A program made the translations under genes and the position numbers. A stretch of 49,762 nucleotides of DNA from Zhengella mangrovi (GTDB lineage: Bacteria; Pseudomonadota; Alphaproteobacteria; Rhizobiales; Rhizobiaceae): contig NZ_PDVP01000022.1 of the NCBI RefSeq assembly GCF_002727065.1, positions 1-49,762 on the forward strand, in the 5' to 3' direction. The notes beneath the pieces are model-generated. The model worked only from the letters and a program-made list of their open reading frames with translations, did not search any database and was not told the DNA's origin. Below are positions 7,631-17,274 of the stretch, piece after piece. Within the stretch, counting starts at the first letter, position 1; every line of letters starts with the position of its first letter.

Positions 7631-9130
7631 TCAAAGGGCGTCGCGCACCATCGGCGGACGCCGGTCGAGCCAGCCGCTGGCCGTTTCCATCTGGGCGGCC
7701 AGCGCGAGCAGCGTTTCCTCGTCGCCGATCCGTCCCGCGGCCTGGATGCCAAGCGGCAGACCGCCGTCGGTGACATGCACCGGCAGTGCGATGGACGGCT
7801 GGCCGGTGACATTCTGGATCGCCGGCCAATGGGTGAACCACAGGCTCTTGTCGAGCATCTGGTCGAGGAACGGCCGCATTTTCAGCAGGAACGTCAGCCG
7901 CAGCCGGTCGAGCAGCGCCTCCGTCAGGGCATCGGCGCCGGTCGCGTCCATGGCGCCGCAGGCCAGCGGCGGATGGGCGATGATCGGCATCATCACCGCA
8001 TCGAACCGCGCTGTCTGGCCCAGCAAGGCGCGCGAGGCGGCCTGCAGCCGCTGCAGCGCGGCTTCCATGTCGGCAGCCCGCTGGACCTCGCCGAACCGCG
8101 CCATGATCCGCGTGATCCGTTCGAGATCGCCCAGCACCGGCTTGCCAAGCCGCGTCGCCTCCATCCGTATGATCCCTGCATGCGCGCTCGCCACGCAGCG
8201 TGCGAAATCGGCGATGAAATCGCGGTTGACCATCGGCAGGTCGATCTCCTCGACCGTGTGCCCGAGGTCCCGCGCCAGCGCCACGGCGGTGTCGAGCGCC
8301 TTCATCGTCTCGGCGGAAATCTCCAGCCCGAGCGGCGACTGCCGGTAGACGGCCAGCGTCAGCGATCCCGGGTTCGCGGCGCAGGCGGCGAGGAAGGATC
8401 CTTTCGGCGCCGGTGCCTGGTAGGGCGATGCGGCATCGTGCTGCGACCCGATGTCCAGCAGCGCGGCGCAATCGCGCACCGAGCGCGACAGCGCATGCTG
8501 CACGGTGAAGCCGTGCCAGCTTTCCGAGGCATCCGGCGTCAGCGGCACGCGCCCGCGCGACGGCTTGAGGCCGACCAGCCCGGTGCAGGCCGAAGGCACG
8601 CGGATCGATCCGCCGCCATCGGATGCATGGGCCACCGGCACGGCCCCCGACGCCACGAGGGCAGCCGATCCGCCAGAGGACCCGCCGGTGACATGCCCGG
8701 TGTTCCAGGGGTTGCGGGTGATGCCGAAGCGTCTTGTCTCGGTGACCAGCCGCAGCCCGAATTCCGGCGTCGTCGCGGTGATGAAGGGAAGGAAACCGGC
8801 CCGCCGGTAGTTCCGGATGACCGTGGCGTCCTCTGACGCCGTGCGGGCGCCGATGGCGCTGCCGGCGTGGATCGGCACACCGGAAAGGCTGACGGCCAGG
8901 TCCTTGATCGCCATCGGGACGCCGGCGAAGGGAGCATCGGCGGGGATCGTCGCCAGGTCCTGCCGCGCCTTGTCGTAGAATGTCTCGGCGACGGCGTTGA
9001 TCTGCGGGTTCACCGCTTCCGTCCGCGCGATCGCGGCTTCCAGGAGCTCGCCCGGCGTCACCTCCTTGCGCCGCACCATGTCGGCCAGGCCGGTCGCGTC
9101 AAGCCGCAGGTAGTCCGTGTCGATACCCAT
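7631..9130 (-). CDS. Amidase signature family hydrolase
   Basis: A 499-aa hydrolase of the amidase signature family. The Ser-cisSer-Lys triad is intact: Lys76 in 'VPMAIKDLA', Ser152 in 'GGSSGGSAA' and nucleophile Ser175 in 'DGGGSIRVPS'. Spacing matches the family (76 and 23 residues). It is not a GatA by context, since no gatB or gatC is near. GGGAGGG just upstream of 9130 supports the start. Substrate unknown; family members act on aliphatic or aryl amides. A GntR-type palindrome lies at 9154-9165. Confidence 0.93.
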   Translation of the reverse strand: MGIDTDYLRLDATGLADMVRRKEVTPGELLEAAIARTEAVNPQINAVAETFYDKARQDLATIPADAPFAGVPMAIKDLAVSLSGVPIHAGSAIGARTASEDATVIRNYRRAGFLPFITATTPEFGLRLVTETRRFGITRNPWNTGHVTGGSSGGSAALVASGAVPVAHASDGGGSIRVPSACTGLVGLKPSRGRVPLTPDASESWHGFTVQHALSRSVRDCAALLDIGSQHDAASPYQAPAPKGSFLAACAANPGSLTLAVYRQSPLGLEISAETMKALDTAVALARDLGHTVEEIDLPMVNRDFIADFARCVASAHAGIIRMEATRLGKPVLGDLERITRIMARFGEVQRAADMEAALQRLQAASRALLGQTARFDAVMMPIIAHPPLACGAMDATGADALTEALLDRLRLTFLLKMRPFLDQMLDKSLWFTHWPAIQNVTGQPSIALPVHVTDGGLPLGIQAAGRIGDEETLLALAAQMETASGWLDRRPPMVRDAL

Positions 9131-9153
9131 GATGATCCCTCCCCACGGTCACG

Positions 9154-9165
9154 ATGGTAGACCAT
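9154..9165. promoter_or_regulatory. Short palindrome upstream of the amidase gene
   Basis: ATGGTAGACCAT, 5-bp arms around AG, about 25 bp before the amidase start. TGGT/ACCA half-sites are typical of GntR (FadR/VanR) operators. Inference; no regulator gene adjoins it. Confidence 0.35.
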
Positions 9166-9287
9166 TTTCCGGATGCCGCTCCAATGAAAACGGGCGCGGG
9201 GGGCCGAAAACGCATGCCGGCCGCCACCCCTTGCGACACGGGCGGCGGCCGGCGGCAGGCGCGCGGAGGGGAGAGGGGGGTCCGCGA

Positions 9288-9343
9288 GAGCAATTCCAGC
9301 GAAAGCGGGAGGCGGTTTCGCGTCCGGAATTGCGGAATTGCTC
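9288..9343. repeat. RIME-like palindromic element after the cytochrome b stop
   Basis: Outer arms GAGCAATTCC and GGAATTGCTC are perfect inverted repeats; inside lie GCGAAAGCGGGAGGCGGTTT and GTCCGGAATTGCG. Its right edge touches the stop codon of the cytochrome b561 gene. It may serve as a transcript-end hairpin. Same family as 801-846 and the hairpin in the 105-bp repeat. Confidence 0.75.
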
Positions 9344-9906
9344 TATTCCGCGCGCTTGCGCCCGGTCACCATGGCGCGGACGAGGTTCTCGCCATGTTCG
9401 ACCGAGGCCAGGATCACGCCGCCCACATGCAGGACGACCAGGCCGGTCGTGACCCAGACGGCAGCCTTGTGCAGTTCTTCCACCCATTCCACGCCCCAGT
9501 AGGCGTCGGTTGTCATGGCATAGCCGGAGCCGCAGATGACCGCGATCAGCGCCAGCAGGGCGAACACCATGGCGCCGCCCGCCGGGTTGTGGCCGAGGTG
9601 GCGGGGCGCCGAGAGACTGAGGCTTTGCCGCAGGAAGCCCAGCACGCGTCCGGGGCCGAAGACAAAGCTGGAAAAGCGGGCGTGCCGGGTTCCGATGAAT
9701 CCCCAGACGACACGTGCCGCGATCAGCCCGATGATCGCGTAGCCGATCTGTTCGTGGACCTTGCCGAACTCGTCGCCGGTGATCTAGGCGCCGGCGAACC
9801 CGGCGACCAGGGACCAGTGGAAGAGGCGGACGAACGGATCCCAGACCTTGACGGTCCGGTTGGCCGCGGCGGGATCGAGCGTGTCGGAGGAGAGGGCGGA
9901 GGTCAT
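9343..9906 (-). pseudogene. Cytochrome b561-type membrane protein, interrupted by an amber codon
   Basis: The frame from ATG at 9906 to the stop at 9343 would encode 187 aa of a four-helix, diheme cytochrome b. Codon 41 (9784-9786, read on the minus strand) is TAG, in the context 'LVAGFAGA*ITGDEFGKVHEQ', where relatives usually have tryptophan, one base away (TGG). All else is intact: 'VRLFHWSL' (His30), 'KVHEQIGYAIIGLIAARVVW', 'ELHKAAVW' and 'LVVLHVGG' supply the heme histidines. The clean downstream frame implies a recent mutation or a sequencing error. It would transfer electrons in the membrane, possibly with the PepSY protein encoded just upstream. Confidence 0.85.
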
Positions 9907-9985
9907 CGTTTCAGCCTTGTCATGGCCGCGGGAGCAGATCAGGCAGCGCGAAGGGCGGCCGGCATTCGCGCTGCCCGTCGGAGCG

Positions 9986-10273
9986 TCAGTCGTTCGCCTT
10001 GGTGCGCACGACTTCGGCGGTCACCGGGTTCATGTAGACTTCGGCGCGCTCGCCCTTGGCGGTCTTGGCATAGACTTCGTAGCAGCCGTCCTCGACCTTG
10101 ACCGAGCGGACCTGGTAGCCCATTTCGGTGGCCTTGGCGGTGATGTCGTCCTTGCTCATCCACTGGCTCTGGGGAGCGTTGCCGCAGCTCGCTTCGCCAC
10201 TTTCGGAGGCGAGGGCCGGCTGGAAGGCGACGGCCGTGGCGGAGAGGGCGAGAGCGGTCAGGAGAAGGCGCAT
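9986..10273 (-). CDS. Periplasmic PepSY-domain protein
   Basis: 95 aa with a signal peptide ('MRLLLTALALSATAVAFQPALA') and a single PepSY domain: 'WMSKDDITAKATEMGYQVRS', 'VEDGCYEVYAKTAKGERAEV' and 'YMNPVTAEVVRTKAND'. PepSY domains bind or inhibit partners in the envelope and often accompany cytochrome b and two-component genes. The start at 10273 is preferred over 10333 because the signal peptide begins there. It is 80 bp ahead of the cytochrome b561 pseudogene on the same strand and diverges from a second PepSY gene. Confidence 0.85.
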   Translation of the reverse strand: MRLLLTALALSATAVAFQPALASESGEASCGNAPQSQWMSKDDITAKATEMGYQVRSVKVEDGCYEVYAKTAKGERAEVYMNPVTAEVVRTKAND

Positions 10274-10403
10274 GGGAGGTTTCCTTTGTGCGTTTGGTTT
10301 CGTACCGTCGTTGCGGTGATGCCGTTTTCGCACTGCCCGGGTGACAGGCCGCTGAGACGACCGTTCAGCAATCTGTCATTCGCTCGCCGGCAAAAGGAAT
10401 GTC

Positions 10404-10745
10404 ATGCGCGCGACCGTTCTCAAGATTGCCGGGATGCTTGGCGCCGTGGTCCTTCTGGTGCTCCAGGCCCAGGCGGATGACGGCCGGTCGGATCATGACG
10501 GAGACACGCGCAGGGACCGGCACGAACGCATTGCCGAGCGCCGCAAGGATGGCGAACTGCTTCCCCTTGCCGAGATCCTGAAGGCGCTGCACGCGAAATT
10601 CCCCGGAAAGGTTCTCGAGATCGAGTTCGAGGACAATGGCAATCCGATCTACGAATTCTACGTGTTGCAACCCTCGGGCCGTGTGGTCGAGGTGGAGTAC
10701 GATGCCCGGACAGGGGCGTTCCTGGGGCAGGAGAACAAGGACTGA
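10404..10745 (+). CDS. Periplasmic PepSY-domain protein, first gene of a two-component operon
   Basis: 113 aa. A signal peptide ('MRATVLKIAGMLGAVVLLVLQAQA') leads into a very charged linker and a PepSY domain: 'LPLAEILKALHAKFPGKVLE', 'NGNPIYEFYVLQPSGRVVEV' and 'DARTGAFLGQ'. Its stop is one base before the response-regulator start, so it is co-translated with the two-component pair. It may modulate the sensor kinase, as proposed for PepSY proteins encoded with PhoP/PhoQ-like systems (inference). Confidence 0.85.
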   Translation: MRATVLKIAGMLGAVVLLVLQAQADDGRSDHDGDTRRDRHERIAERRKDGELLPLAEILKALHAKFPGKVLEIEFEDNGNPIYEFYVLQPSGRVVEVEYDARTGAFLGQENKD

Positions 10746-10746
10746 C

Positions 10747-11406
10747 ATGCGCATCTTGCTTGTCGAGGATGATCCGCGCATCGCCGCGGGCGTGCGGACC
10801 ACGCTGGAAGCCCAGGGCTATCTCGTCGATCTGGAGGCCGATGGCGAAGAGGCCTGGTTCCTCGGCGACACGGAGGACTATGCCGCCGTCATCCTCGATC
10901 TCGGCCTGCCGAGCATGGACGGCCTGTCCGTCCTCAAGCGCTGGCGCGCCAACGGCCGTACCATGCCGGTCCTCGTCCTGACCGCGCGCGGCGGCTGGAC
11001 CGAGCGGGTCGAGGGCATCGATGCCGGTGCCGACGACTACCTGCCCAAGCCCTTCGAGATGGAGGAACTCTCCGCCCGCCTGCGCGCCATCCTGCGCCGC
11101 GCAGCGGGCGTTGCCAGCCCGGTCATCGCCATCGGCGGAACCGTTCTCGACACGCGCCAGATGCGGGTCACCCGCGACGGCGTGCCCGTGTCGCTGACAC
11201 CGCAGGAGTACCGCCTGGTCTCCTATCTCATGCACCATGCCGGCCGCGTGGTCAGCCAGCAGGAACTGGCCGAGCATCTGCAGGCCGAGCACTACGAGCG
11301 CGAGTCCAATGCCGTCGAGGTGCTGGTCGGCCGCGTTCGCCGCAAGCTCGGCGGCGGCCTGATCGAGACCCGGCGCGGCTTCGGTTACATCGTGGAGCCG
11401 GCATGA
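10747..11406 (+). CDS. OmpR/PhoB-family response regulator
   Basis: 219 aa. Receiver domain residues 1-115 with the acidic pair in 'VEDD', phospho-acceptor Asp51 in 'VILDLGLPSMDG', Thr in 'VLTARGG' and Lys in 'YLPKPF'. The C-terminal winged helix contains 'LTPQEYRLVSYLMHHAGRVV', 'NAVEVLVGRVRRKL' and 'IETRRGFGYIV'. It overlaps the kinase gene by 4 bp. Likely targets include the divergent PepSY/cytochrome b genes (inference from position). Confidence 0.95.
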   Translation: MRILLVEDDPRIAAGVRTTLEAQGYLVDLEADGEEAWFLGDTEDYAAVILDLGLPSMDGLSVLKRWRANGRTMPVLVLTARGGWTERVEGIDAGADDYLPKPFEMEELSARLRAILRRAAGVASPVIAIGGTVLDTRQMRVTRDGVPVSLTPQEYRLVSYLMHHAGRVVSQQELAEHLQAEHYERESNAVEVLVGRVRRKLGGGLIETRRGFGYIVEPA

Positions 11407-12797
11407 ACGCGGCCGGGTCGATCCGGCTCCGCCTGTTCGCCCTTGCCGTGGCCGGGATCGTGGTTGCCCTGGCCCTGGCCGGCCTCGGCCTGTCGGCCCT
11501 GTTCACCCGCCATCTCGAACGCGGCCTTGCCCAGGAGCTCGATGCGGTGATCGGCGACATCGCCGGCAATCTGACCAACCAGCCCGGCGGCGGCCTGACC
11601 ATGCGCAAGACGCCGCCGGACCCGCGCTTCGCCGATATTTTTTCCGGTCTCTACTGGCAGGTCAGCACCGATGGCGGCAAGCCGGTCATGCGCTCGCCCT
11701 CGCTCTGGGACAGCGAGCTGAAACTGCCCGCCGACACCCTGGTGCAGGGGGAGACCCACCAGCATGCGATCACCGGCCCCGACGGGGCGGAACTCATGCT
11801 GCGCGAGGCGGTCTATCGCATCGAGAGCGGCGAGGGGCCGGCCCATACCGTGCGTATTTCCGTGGCCATGGACCGTGCCGGCGCCCGAGAGCTGACAGCC
11901 GGCTTCAACCGCGACCTGATGCCCGCACTCGTGCTTCTCGCGCTCGTCCTGCTGGCGGGTGCCTGGGCCCAGGTCCGAGCCGGCCTGAAGCCGCTGGACG
12001 CCGTACGCGCCGGCGTGCAGGACATTCGCGAGGGCCGCTCCCACCGCCTCGGCACCACGGTCCCGCGCGAGGTATCGCCGCTCGTCGAGGAGATGAACGC
12101 CCTGCTTGAACGGCAGGAAACCGACATGCGCCGCGCCCGCGACCGGGCGGCCGATCTCGCCCATGGACTGAAGACGCCGTTGACGGCGCTGGCCGCCGAC
12201 GTCGAGGCCTTGCGCACTGCCGGGCAGGGCAAGATCGCCGGTTCGGTCGAGGACGTCGCCCAGCGCATGCGCCGCACCGTCGAGCGCGAACTGGCCCGCT
12301 CCCGCCTGCGCAACCGGCCCGGCACCGCGCGCCCCGTCGCGGTCCTGCCGGCCGTATCGTCCATCCTGCGCATCGTCTCGCGCACGCCACAGGGCGAGCG
12401 GATCGGCTTTCATCTCGAAGGCGACAGGACCGTGTCGGCGGCGATCGAGACAGACGACCTGAACGATATCCTCGGCAACCTTCTGGAAAACGCCGCCCGC
12501 CATGCCCGGTCCTCGGTGACCGTTTCTGTCCGGCGCGAGGGCGCGGACGTGGTCTTGGAAATTGCCGATGACGGAACCGGTGTCGACGATGACAGGCTGG
12601 AGCGGCTGGCACGGCGCGGCATGCGCGACGACGAGCGCGGCGGCTCCGCTGGCCTGGGCCTGGCCATCGTTTCCGACATTCTTTCCGCCTACGGCCGCCG
12701 CCCGGTCTTCGCGACAGGCCGCGAGGGTGGCCTTTCCGTGACGGTCCGCCTGCCGGCGCCGGGGTCGGCGGGAAGCGTCAGCCCGCCGTTGCCGTGA
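11403..12797 (+). CDS. Sensor histidine kinase, partner of the OmpR-type regulator
   Basis: 464 aa. Two membrane helices (about 10-33 and 173-190) flank a periplasmic sensor region of roughly 140 residues. A HAMP-like linker follows, then the H box '[10 protein letters not shown]' with His254, the N box '[15 protein letters not shown]', G1 'DDGTGVDDD' and G2 'GLGLAI'. 'HGLKTPL' and the PepSY neighbour resemble PhoQ-type kinases. The 3' end overlaps the 3' end of engB on the other strand by 20 bp. Confidence 0.94.
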   Translation: MNAAGSIRLRLFALAVAGIVVALALAGLGLSALFTRHLERGLAQELDAVIGDIAGNLTNQPGGGLTMRKTPPDPRFADIFSGLYWQVSTDGGKPVMRSPSLWDSELKLPADTLVQGETHQHAITGPDGAELMLREAVYRIESGEGPAHTVRISVAMDRAGARELTAGFNRDLMPALVLLALVLLAGAWAQVRAGLKPLDAVRAGVQDIREGRSHRLGTTVPREVSPLVEEMNALLERQETDMRRARDRAADLAHGLKTPLTALAADVEALRTAGQGKIAGSVEDVAQRMRRTVERELARSRLRNRPGTARPVAVLPAVSSILRIVSRTPQGERIGFHLEGDRTVSAAIETDDLNDILGNLLENAARHARSSVTVSVRREGADVVLEIADDGTGVDDDRLERLARRGMRDDERGGSAGLGLAIVSDILSAYGRRPVFATGREGGLSVTVRLPAPGSAGSVSPPLP

Positions 12798-13431
12798 CGA
12801 TTGCCTGGCGCAACTCGTCCAGTCCGCGGTTCTTTTCCGAAGACGTCGCGATCACTTCCGGGTAGGCGGCCGGACGCTTGGAAATCTTCGCCAGCGTGTC
12901 GCTGATCAGGTGCGGCACGGCCTTCTCGCCGATTTTGTCGGTCTTGGTCAGCACGATCTGGTAGGACACGGCGGCCTTGTCGAGCAGGTCGAGAACCTCG
13001 CCGTCGATTTTCTTGATGCCGTGGCGCGCATCGATCAGCACGTAGACGCGCTTCAGCGTGACCCGCCCGCGCAGGTAGTCGAAGACCAGCTTGGTCCAGC
13101 GGTCGACCAGGTCCTTGGGCGCCTGGGCGAAGCCGTAGCCCGGCATGTCGACCAGGGCCAGCGGCGGCAGGTCGTCCTTGGCGCCGGAAAAACCGTCGGG
13201 AACGAAATAGTTGAGTTCCTGGGTCCGTCCCGGCGTATTGGACGTGCGCGCCAGGCCCTTCTGGCCGATCAGCGCATTGATGAGCGACGACTTGCCGACG
13301 TTCGACCGGCCCGCGAAGGCGATTTCGGGCGGGCCTTCCGGCGGCAGGAACTTCATGGCCGGCACGCCGCGGATGAAGATCCACGGTCGGGCGAACAGGG
13401 TGCGGGTCTCTTCGGAAATCTCGGCTGTCAT
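12778..13431 (-). CDS. engB: Ribosome biogenesis GTPase EngB (YsxC/YihA)
   Basis: A 217-aa GTPase required for assembly of the large ribosomal subunit. G1 'GRSNVGKSS' (residues 41-49), G2 region '[16 protein letters not shown]', G3 'DMPGYGFA' and G4 'TKTDK' are all intact. The start at 13431 matches family members beginning shortly before '[15 protein letters not shown]'. It belongs to the conserved rpmH-rnpA-yidC-engB-argB neighbourhood, here split by unrelated genes on both sides. Confidence 0.97.
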   Translation of the reverse strand: MTAEISEETRTLFARPWIFIRGVPAMKFLPPEGPPEIAFAGRSNVGKSSLINALIGQKGLARTSNTPGRTQELNYFVPDGFSGAKDDLPPLALVDMPGYGFAQAPKDLVDRWTKLVFDYLRGRVTLKRVYVLIDARHGIKKIDGEVLDLLDKAAVSYQIVLTKTDKIGEKAVPHLISDTLAKISKRPAAYPEVIATSSEKNRGLDELRQAIVTATAG

Positions 13432-13488
13432 GGGTTTCGCATCGGCGTTTGTGCCCGGCAAGTCAAGCCGGAACACGCCGGTAGCGCC

Positions 13489-14106
13489 TCATCGCGGACG
13501 AATCATGCCGGTTTCGAGCGCGTAGACCGTGCCGTCGGTCCCCGTCTCGACCAGCGAAACCGGCAGCACCTGCGCGCTCTCGTCGAAAACGCAGATCTGC
13601 TCGCCGACGATCGTCAGCGTGACGTTGTCGCCGCTGACGGTCCCCATGTTGTCGCGCCGCCGCCGGCTGTGGGTGATGTTGGCGATCAGGTCGTCCGGCG
13701 AAAACTGGGCGTCCAGCACATGCGCCAGCACGAGCTTGCGCACCCGCTTGTCATAGGCCTTTCCCTTGAAGCCCTTCATGTAGGCCTCGAAGGCCGAGGC
13801 GAGCACGTCGTCGGTCGGCACGAAGACGGTGATGGGACCGCCTTCGGTGAAGACGTCCGGCGTCCCGGCCAGGTCGACCAGCGTTCGGAACAGCGAGAAC
13901 CGCGGTTCGGAGGACAGGATGTCGAGAACGGAGCGGGTCGCTTCCGGCAGGGCGTCCTCGCCGTCCCCGACAGGGGCTTCGATGCTGCCGGCGTCTGTCG
14001 TGGCGGCAGTGCCGGTCGTGACGGTGCCCTGTGCTGCGGCGGCAAGCGTCATGGTGGAAAACAGGACCGCGGCAACGGGAACGATCAGGCGAAACAGGCG
14101 GGACAC
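13489..14106 (-). CDS. Secreted fasciclin (FAS1) domain protein, second copy
   Basis: 205 aa from a GTG at 14106, chosen because TGGAG sits about five bases before it and the signal peptide starts there ('SRLFRLIVPVAAVLFSTMTL'). One FAS1 domain: 'GGPITVFVPTDDVLASAFEA' (H1) and, at the C-terminus, 'GTVYALETGMIRP' in place of the usual H2 'VIHVIDxVLLP'. It is more diverged than the fasciclin at 6406, with an inserted basic stretch 'HSRRRRDN'. The upstream ATG at 14169 would bury the signal peptide, so it is less likely. Whether it is under the ECF sigma factor is unknown; no matching promoter was seen. Confidence 0.85.
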   Translation of the reverse strand: MSRLFRLIVPVAAVLFSTMTLAAAAQGTVTTGTAATTDAGSIEAPVGDGEDALPEATRSVLDILSSEPRFSLFRTLVDLAGTPDVFTEGGPITVFVPTDDVLASAFEAYMKGFKGKAYDKRVRKLVLAHVLDAQFSPDDLIANITHSRRRRDNMGTVSGDNVTLTIVGEQICVFDESAQVLPVSLVETGTDGTVYALETGMIRPR

Positions 14107-14219
14107 GGGACACTCCAGGAACCGGCGTGGCGATCCGTGAAGATGTATTCTCATGGTTGCATCGCGCAAGGGCGGGCAGCCGGAAAAAGCCGTTTGGCCG
14201 TACCGGCCGCCCCTCGGCG

Positions 14220-14867
14220 TCAGTCGTGCGCGGCCGCCGCGCGCAGCGCCGCGATGTCACCGCCCCGGATCGCGTCGAGCGAGGCGGAGATCTTCCGCGC
14301 GCTCCAGTCCCACCATGCGATCTCGAGCAGTTCGGCGATCACGCCGTCGTCGAAGCGCTTGCGGATCGCGCGGCCGGGGTTTCCGCCGGCGATCGTGTAC
14401 GGCGCGACATGCGAGGTGATGACCGAGCCGCTGGCGATGATGGCGCCGTCGCCGATGGTTACGCCCGGCATGATCATGCTGTCCATGCCGATCCAGACAT
14501 CGTTGCCGATGACGGTGTCGCCCTTCGACTGTTCGGTCCAGGTTGCCGGATCGAAGCCCGTTTCCCAGCCGTTGCCGAAGATGTTGAACGGGTAGGTGGA
14601 GAACCCGCCCATGGCGTGGTTCGCGCCGTTCATGATGAAGCGCGTGCCGCTGGCGATGGCGGTGAACCGGCCGATGATCAGCCGGTCGCCGAGGAAGGCG
14701 TGGTGGTGCAGGACATTACGCTCCTCGAAGCGTTCGGCCCCGTCCGGGTCGTCGTAATAGCTGTAGTCGCCGACGATGATGTTCGGGCGCGTGATGACGT
14801 TCTTCAGGAAGACGGCGCGGGGAAAACCGGCCAGCGGGTAGAGGGTATCGGGCGAGGGGCCGTGCAT
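14220..14867 (-). CDS. Hexapeptide-repeat acetyltransferase, xenobiotic (CatB/Vat) type
   Basis: A 215-aa left-handed beta-helix acetyltransferase of the xenobiotic acyltransferase group, which includes CatB chloramphenicol and Vat streptogramin enzymes. Seen: 'NIIVGDYSYYDDPDGAERFE', 'LIIGRFTAIASGTRFIMNGA', catalytic His in 'NHAMGGFSTYPFNIF', and hexapeptide turns 'GNDVWIGMDSMIMPGVTIGD'. Many chromosomal members do not confer resistance, so a drug phenotype should not be assumed. It lies between yidC and the fasciclin gene in the opened housekeeping cluster. Confidence 0.9.
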   Translation of the reverse strand: MHGPSPDTLYPLAGFPRAVFLKNVITRPNIIVGDYSYYDDPDGAERFEERNVLHHHAFLGDRLIIGRFTAIASGTRFIMNGANHAMGGFSTYPFNIFGNGWETGFDPATWTEQSKGDTVIGNDVWIGMDSMIMPGVTIGDGAIIASGSVITSHVAPYTIAGGNPGRAIRKRFDDGVIAELLEIAWWDWSARKISASLDAIRGGDIAALRAAAAHD

Positions 14868-15024
14868 GGCTGAGCTCCTGGAATGGCATGAGGCGTCGGG
14901 ATGTCATGGGTCCTGACGGCGCGGATGCCGCGGCGCGGGACCGGAGCTCAGTGGATCATCGCAGGGCACTCCCTCTGTCTGCTCGTTTCGCCATTACCTA
15001 GTACAGCGGGTCGTGAAATGCAAA

Positions 15025-15048
15025 ACGGCCGGGAAAATTCCCGGCCGT
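15025..15048 (-). terminator. Rho-independent terminator of the rpmH-rnpA-yidC operon
   Basis: Read on the minus strand: ACGGCCGGGAA, then TTCCCGGCCGT around a short TT loop, followed by TTTTG. It lies about 30 bp past the yidC stop. A stable GC stem followed by a T run. Confidence 0.88.
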
Positions 15049-15079
15049 CCTGAACGTGTGGCGCTGGATCGTCCGCCGG

Positions 15080-16903
15080 CTATTCGGCCGGTTTTCGTCG
15101 GTTGATCAGGCCCTTGACGTTGTCCCACAGCTCGATCTTGGTGCCCTGGCGCTTCATGATCACAGCCTGCTGGATGATCGACAGCGTGTTGTTCCAGGCC
15201 CAGTAGATGATCAGCCCGGCCGGGAAGGCCGCCATCATGAAGGTGAACATCACCGGCATCCAGGTGAAGATCATGGCCTGGGTCGGGTCCGGCGGCGTCG
15301 GGTTCATGCGCATCTGCAGGAACATGGTGATGCCCATGATGAGCGGCCAGACGCCGATCATCAGGAAGGACGGCACGTCGTAGGGCAGCAGGCCGAACAG
15401 GTTGAACACCGAGGTCGGGTCCGGTGCCGAGAGGTCGTGGATCCATCCGTAGAACGGCGCGTGCCGCATCTCGATGGTCACGTAGAGCACCTTGTAGAGC
15501 GAGAAGAAGACCGGGATCTGCAGCAGCACCGGCCAGCAGCCGGCGATCGGGTTGATCTTCTCGGTCTTGTAGAGCTCCATCATCTCCTGTTGCTGGCGCA
15601 TCTTGTCGTCCGCGTATTTCTCGCGGATTTCGGTCATCTTCGGCTGCACCTGCTTCATCTTAGCCATCGACGTGTAGGACTTGTTGGCCAGCGGGAAGAA
15701 GATGAGCTTGACGATGACCGTGGTCGCCAGGATGGCGAGGCCGAAGTTGCCAAGCAGCTTGAACAGGTGGTCCATCAGCCAGAACATCGGCTTGGTGATG
15801 AAGTAGAACCATCCCCAGTCGATCATCAGGTCGAACTCGCGGATGTTGTCCTTGTCCTTGTAGGCGTTGATGACGTTCACTTCCTTGGCGCCGGCGAAGA
15901 TCTGCGTCTTCAGCGTGGTCGATCCGCCCGCCGGGACGGCCACCGCATCGGTCAGGAAGTCGGCCTGGTAACGCGAGCGGCCGTCATCGAAATAGGCGAA
16001 ACGCGGCTGGAACGTCTCGCCGGCCTGCGGGATCATCGTCACCGCCCAGTACTTGTCGGTGATGCCCAGCCAGCCATTGCTGGACTTGCCCGGCACGACG
16101 CGCTTCTCGTCCTCGATCTTGGAATACTTGATTTCCTGCAGGCCTTCGTCGCCGGTCACGCCGATCAGGCCCTCGTGGAGAACGTAGGTGGAATGGGTGT
16201 CGGGCTTGTTGAAGCGCGTCACGCGGCCATAGGCGGGCAGGGCCACGTCGGCGCCGGAGGCATTGGCGATCGTGTCGGAGACAGTGAACATGTACTCGTC
16301 GTCGACCGAGAACGTCCGCTTGAAGGTCAGCCCCTTGTCGTTGGTGAAGGTCAGCGTCACCGGCGTCTGCGGGGTGAGCTTCGCATCGCCCTCGACGGTC
16401 CAGACGGTATCCGGGCCCGGCACGGCGCCGGTCGCGTCGGAGCCGGCATAGCCGAGTTCCGCGAAATAGCCGTTGTCGTCGCTCGACGGGTGCAGCAACT
16501 GGATGTTGGCGGAATTCTTGTCGACCGAGACGCGATAGTCCTTCAGGACCAGTTCGTCGAGCCGTGCGCCCACCGTGTTGATCGAGCCGGAAAGCGACGG
16601 GGTGTCGATCGCCACGCGAACGGCGGCATCGCTCGCCGGCGCCGCGGTACCGCCGGGCACGTCGGCGCCCGTGGCAGCCTGGCCTGCCGGCTGCGGTGCG
16701 GCCGTGCCGTCGGCTGCGGGCTTGGGCTGCGTGGCAGGGGCCTGGCCGGTCTGCGCGGGCTGTTTGCTGGCCTGCTCTTCCGTCTGGATCCGGGCGGCCT
16801 CGCGCTGCGCCTCGATGCGGGGGTTCATGTAGAACACCTGCCAGAGCGTGAGGATGACCACCGAAATGGCAATCGTCAGGAAGAAGTTGCGATTATTTTC
16901 CAT
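15080..16903 (-). CDS. yidC: Membrane protein insertase YidC
   Basis: A 607-aa insertase, usual length for alphaproteobacteria. The N-terminal helix '[20 protein letters not shown]' precedes a Pro/Ala/Gln-rich linker, the periplasmic P1 domain (about 95-360) and the conserved five-helix core: '[20 protein letters not shown]', '[20 protein letters not shown]', '[20 protein letters not shown]' and '[20 protein letters not shown]'. The hydrophilic-groove arginine falls in the expected first core helix region. It overlaps rnpA by 11 bp. Confidence 0.98.
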   Translation of the reverse strand: MENNRNFFLTIAISVVILTLWQVFYMNPRIEAQREAARIQTEEQASKQPAQTGQAPATQPKPAADGTAAPQPAGQAATGADVPGGTAAPASDAAVRVAIDTPSLSGSINTVGARLDELVLKDYRVSVDKNSANIQLLHPSSDDNGYFAELGYAGSDATGAVPGPDTVWTVEGDAKLTPQTPVTLTFTNDKGLTFKRTFSVDDEYMFTVSDTIANASGADVALPAYGRVTRFNKPDTHSTYVLHEGLIGVTGDEGLQEIKYSKIEDEKRVVPGKSSNGWLGITDKYWAVTMIPQAGETFQPRFAYFDDGRSRYQADFLTDAVAVPAGGSTTLKTQIFAGAKEVNVINAYKDKDNIREFDLMIDWGWFYFITKPMFWLMDHLFKLLGNFGLAILATTVIVKLIFFPLANKSYTSMAKMKQVQPKMTEIREKYADDKMRQQQEMMELYKTEKINPIAGCWPVLLQIPVFFSLYKVLYVTIEMRHAPFYGWIHDLSAPDPTSVFNLFGLLPYDVPSFLMIGVWPLIMGITMFLQMRMNPTPPDPTQAMIFTWMPVMFTFMMAAFPAGLIIYWAWNNTLSIIQQAVIMKRQGTKIELWDNVKGLINRRKPAE

Positions 16904-17252
16904 GGAAACGTTTTCCGCCTATTCGCCGCGCAAGCTCGTCGCTCAGGTCCGTGAAGGAGGCGCCAAGGCAATCCCTGCGCCCGACGATCACATAGTCATG
17001 TCCGGGCTGCATTGCCATGCGGCCTTTGAGCCGCAGGGCTTCCTTGAGCCGCCGTCTGATGCGGTTGCGTTCGACCGCGTTGCCCTGCTTGGTGGTGACC
17101 GTGAAACCGGCGCGCGGCAGCCCGTCGTCGCCGCGGTCGGCCACCTCAAGCAGGAAAAACCGCCCGCGTCGCTTTTCGCCACGGCGGACGGCCAGGAATT
17201 CGGCCCGTTTGGTCAACCGCCCGGGCTTCGGGTCGTGTTGCCGGTTGTCCAC
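16893..17252 (-). CDS. rnpA: Ribonuclease P protein component
   Basis: 119 aa, the protein subunit that with RnpB RNA trims 5' leaders from tRNA precursors. The family RNR signature is in '[17 protein letters not shown]'; '[19 protein letters not shown]' is the conserved N-terminal part. It lies 22 bp after rpmH and overlaps yidC, the classical arrangement. Confidence 0.97.
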   Translation of the reverse strand: MDNRQHDPKPGRLTKRAEFLAVRRGEKRRGRFFLLEVADRGDDGLPRAGFTVTTKQGNAVERNRIRRRLKEALRLKGRMAMQPGHDYVIVGRRDCLGASFTDLSDELARRIGGKRFHGK

Positions 17253-17274
17253 CGGCCCGGCCTCCCGCGCCCGG

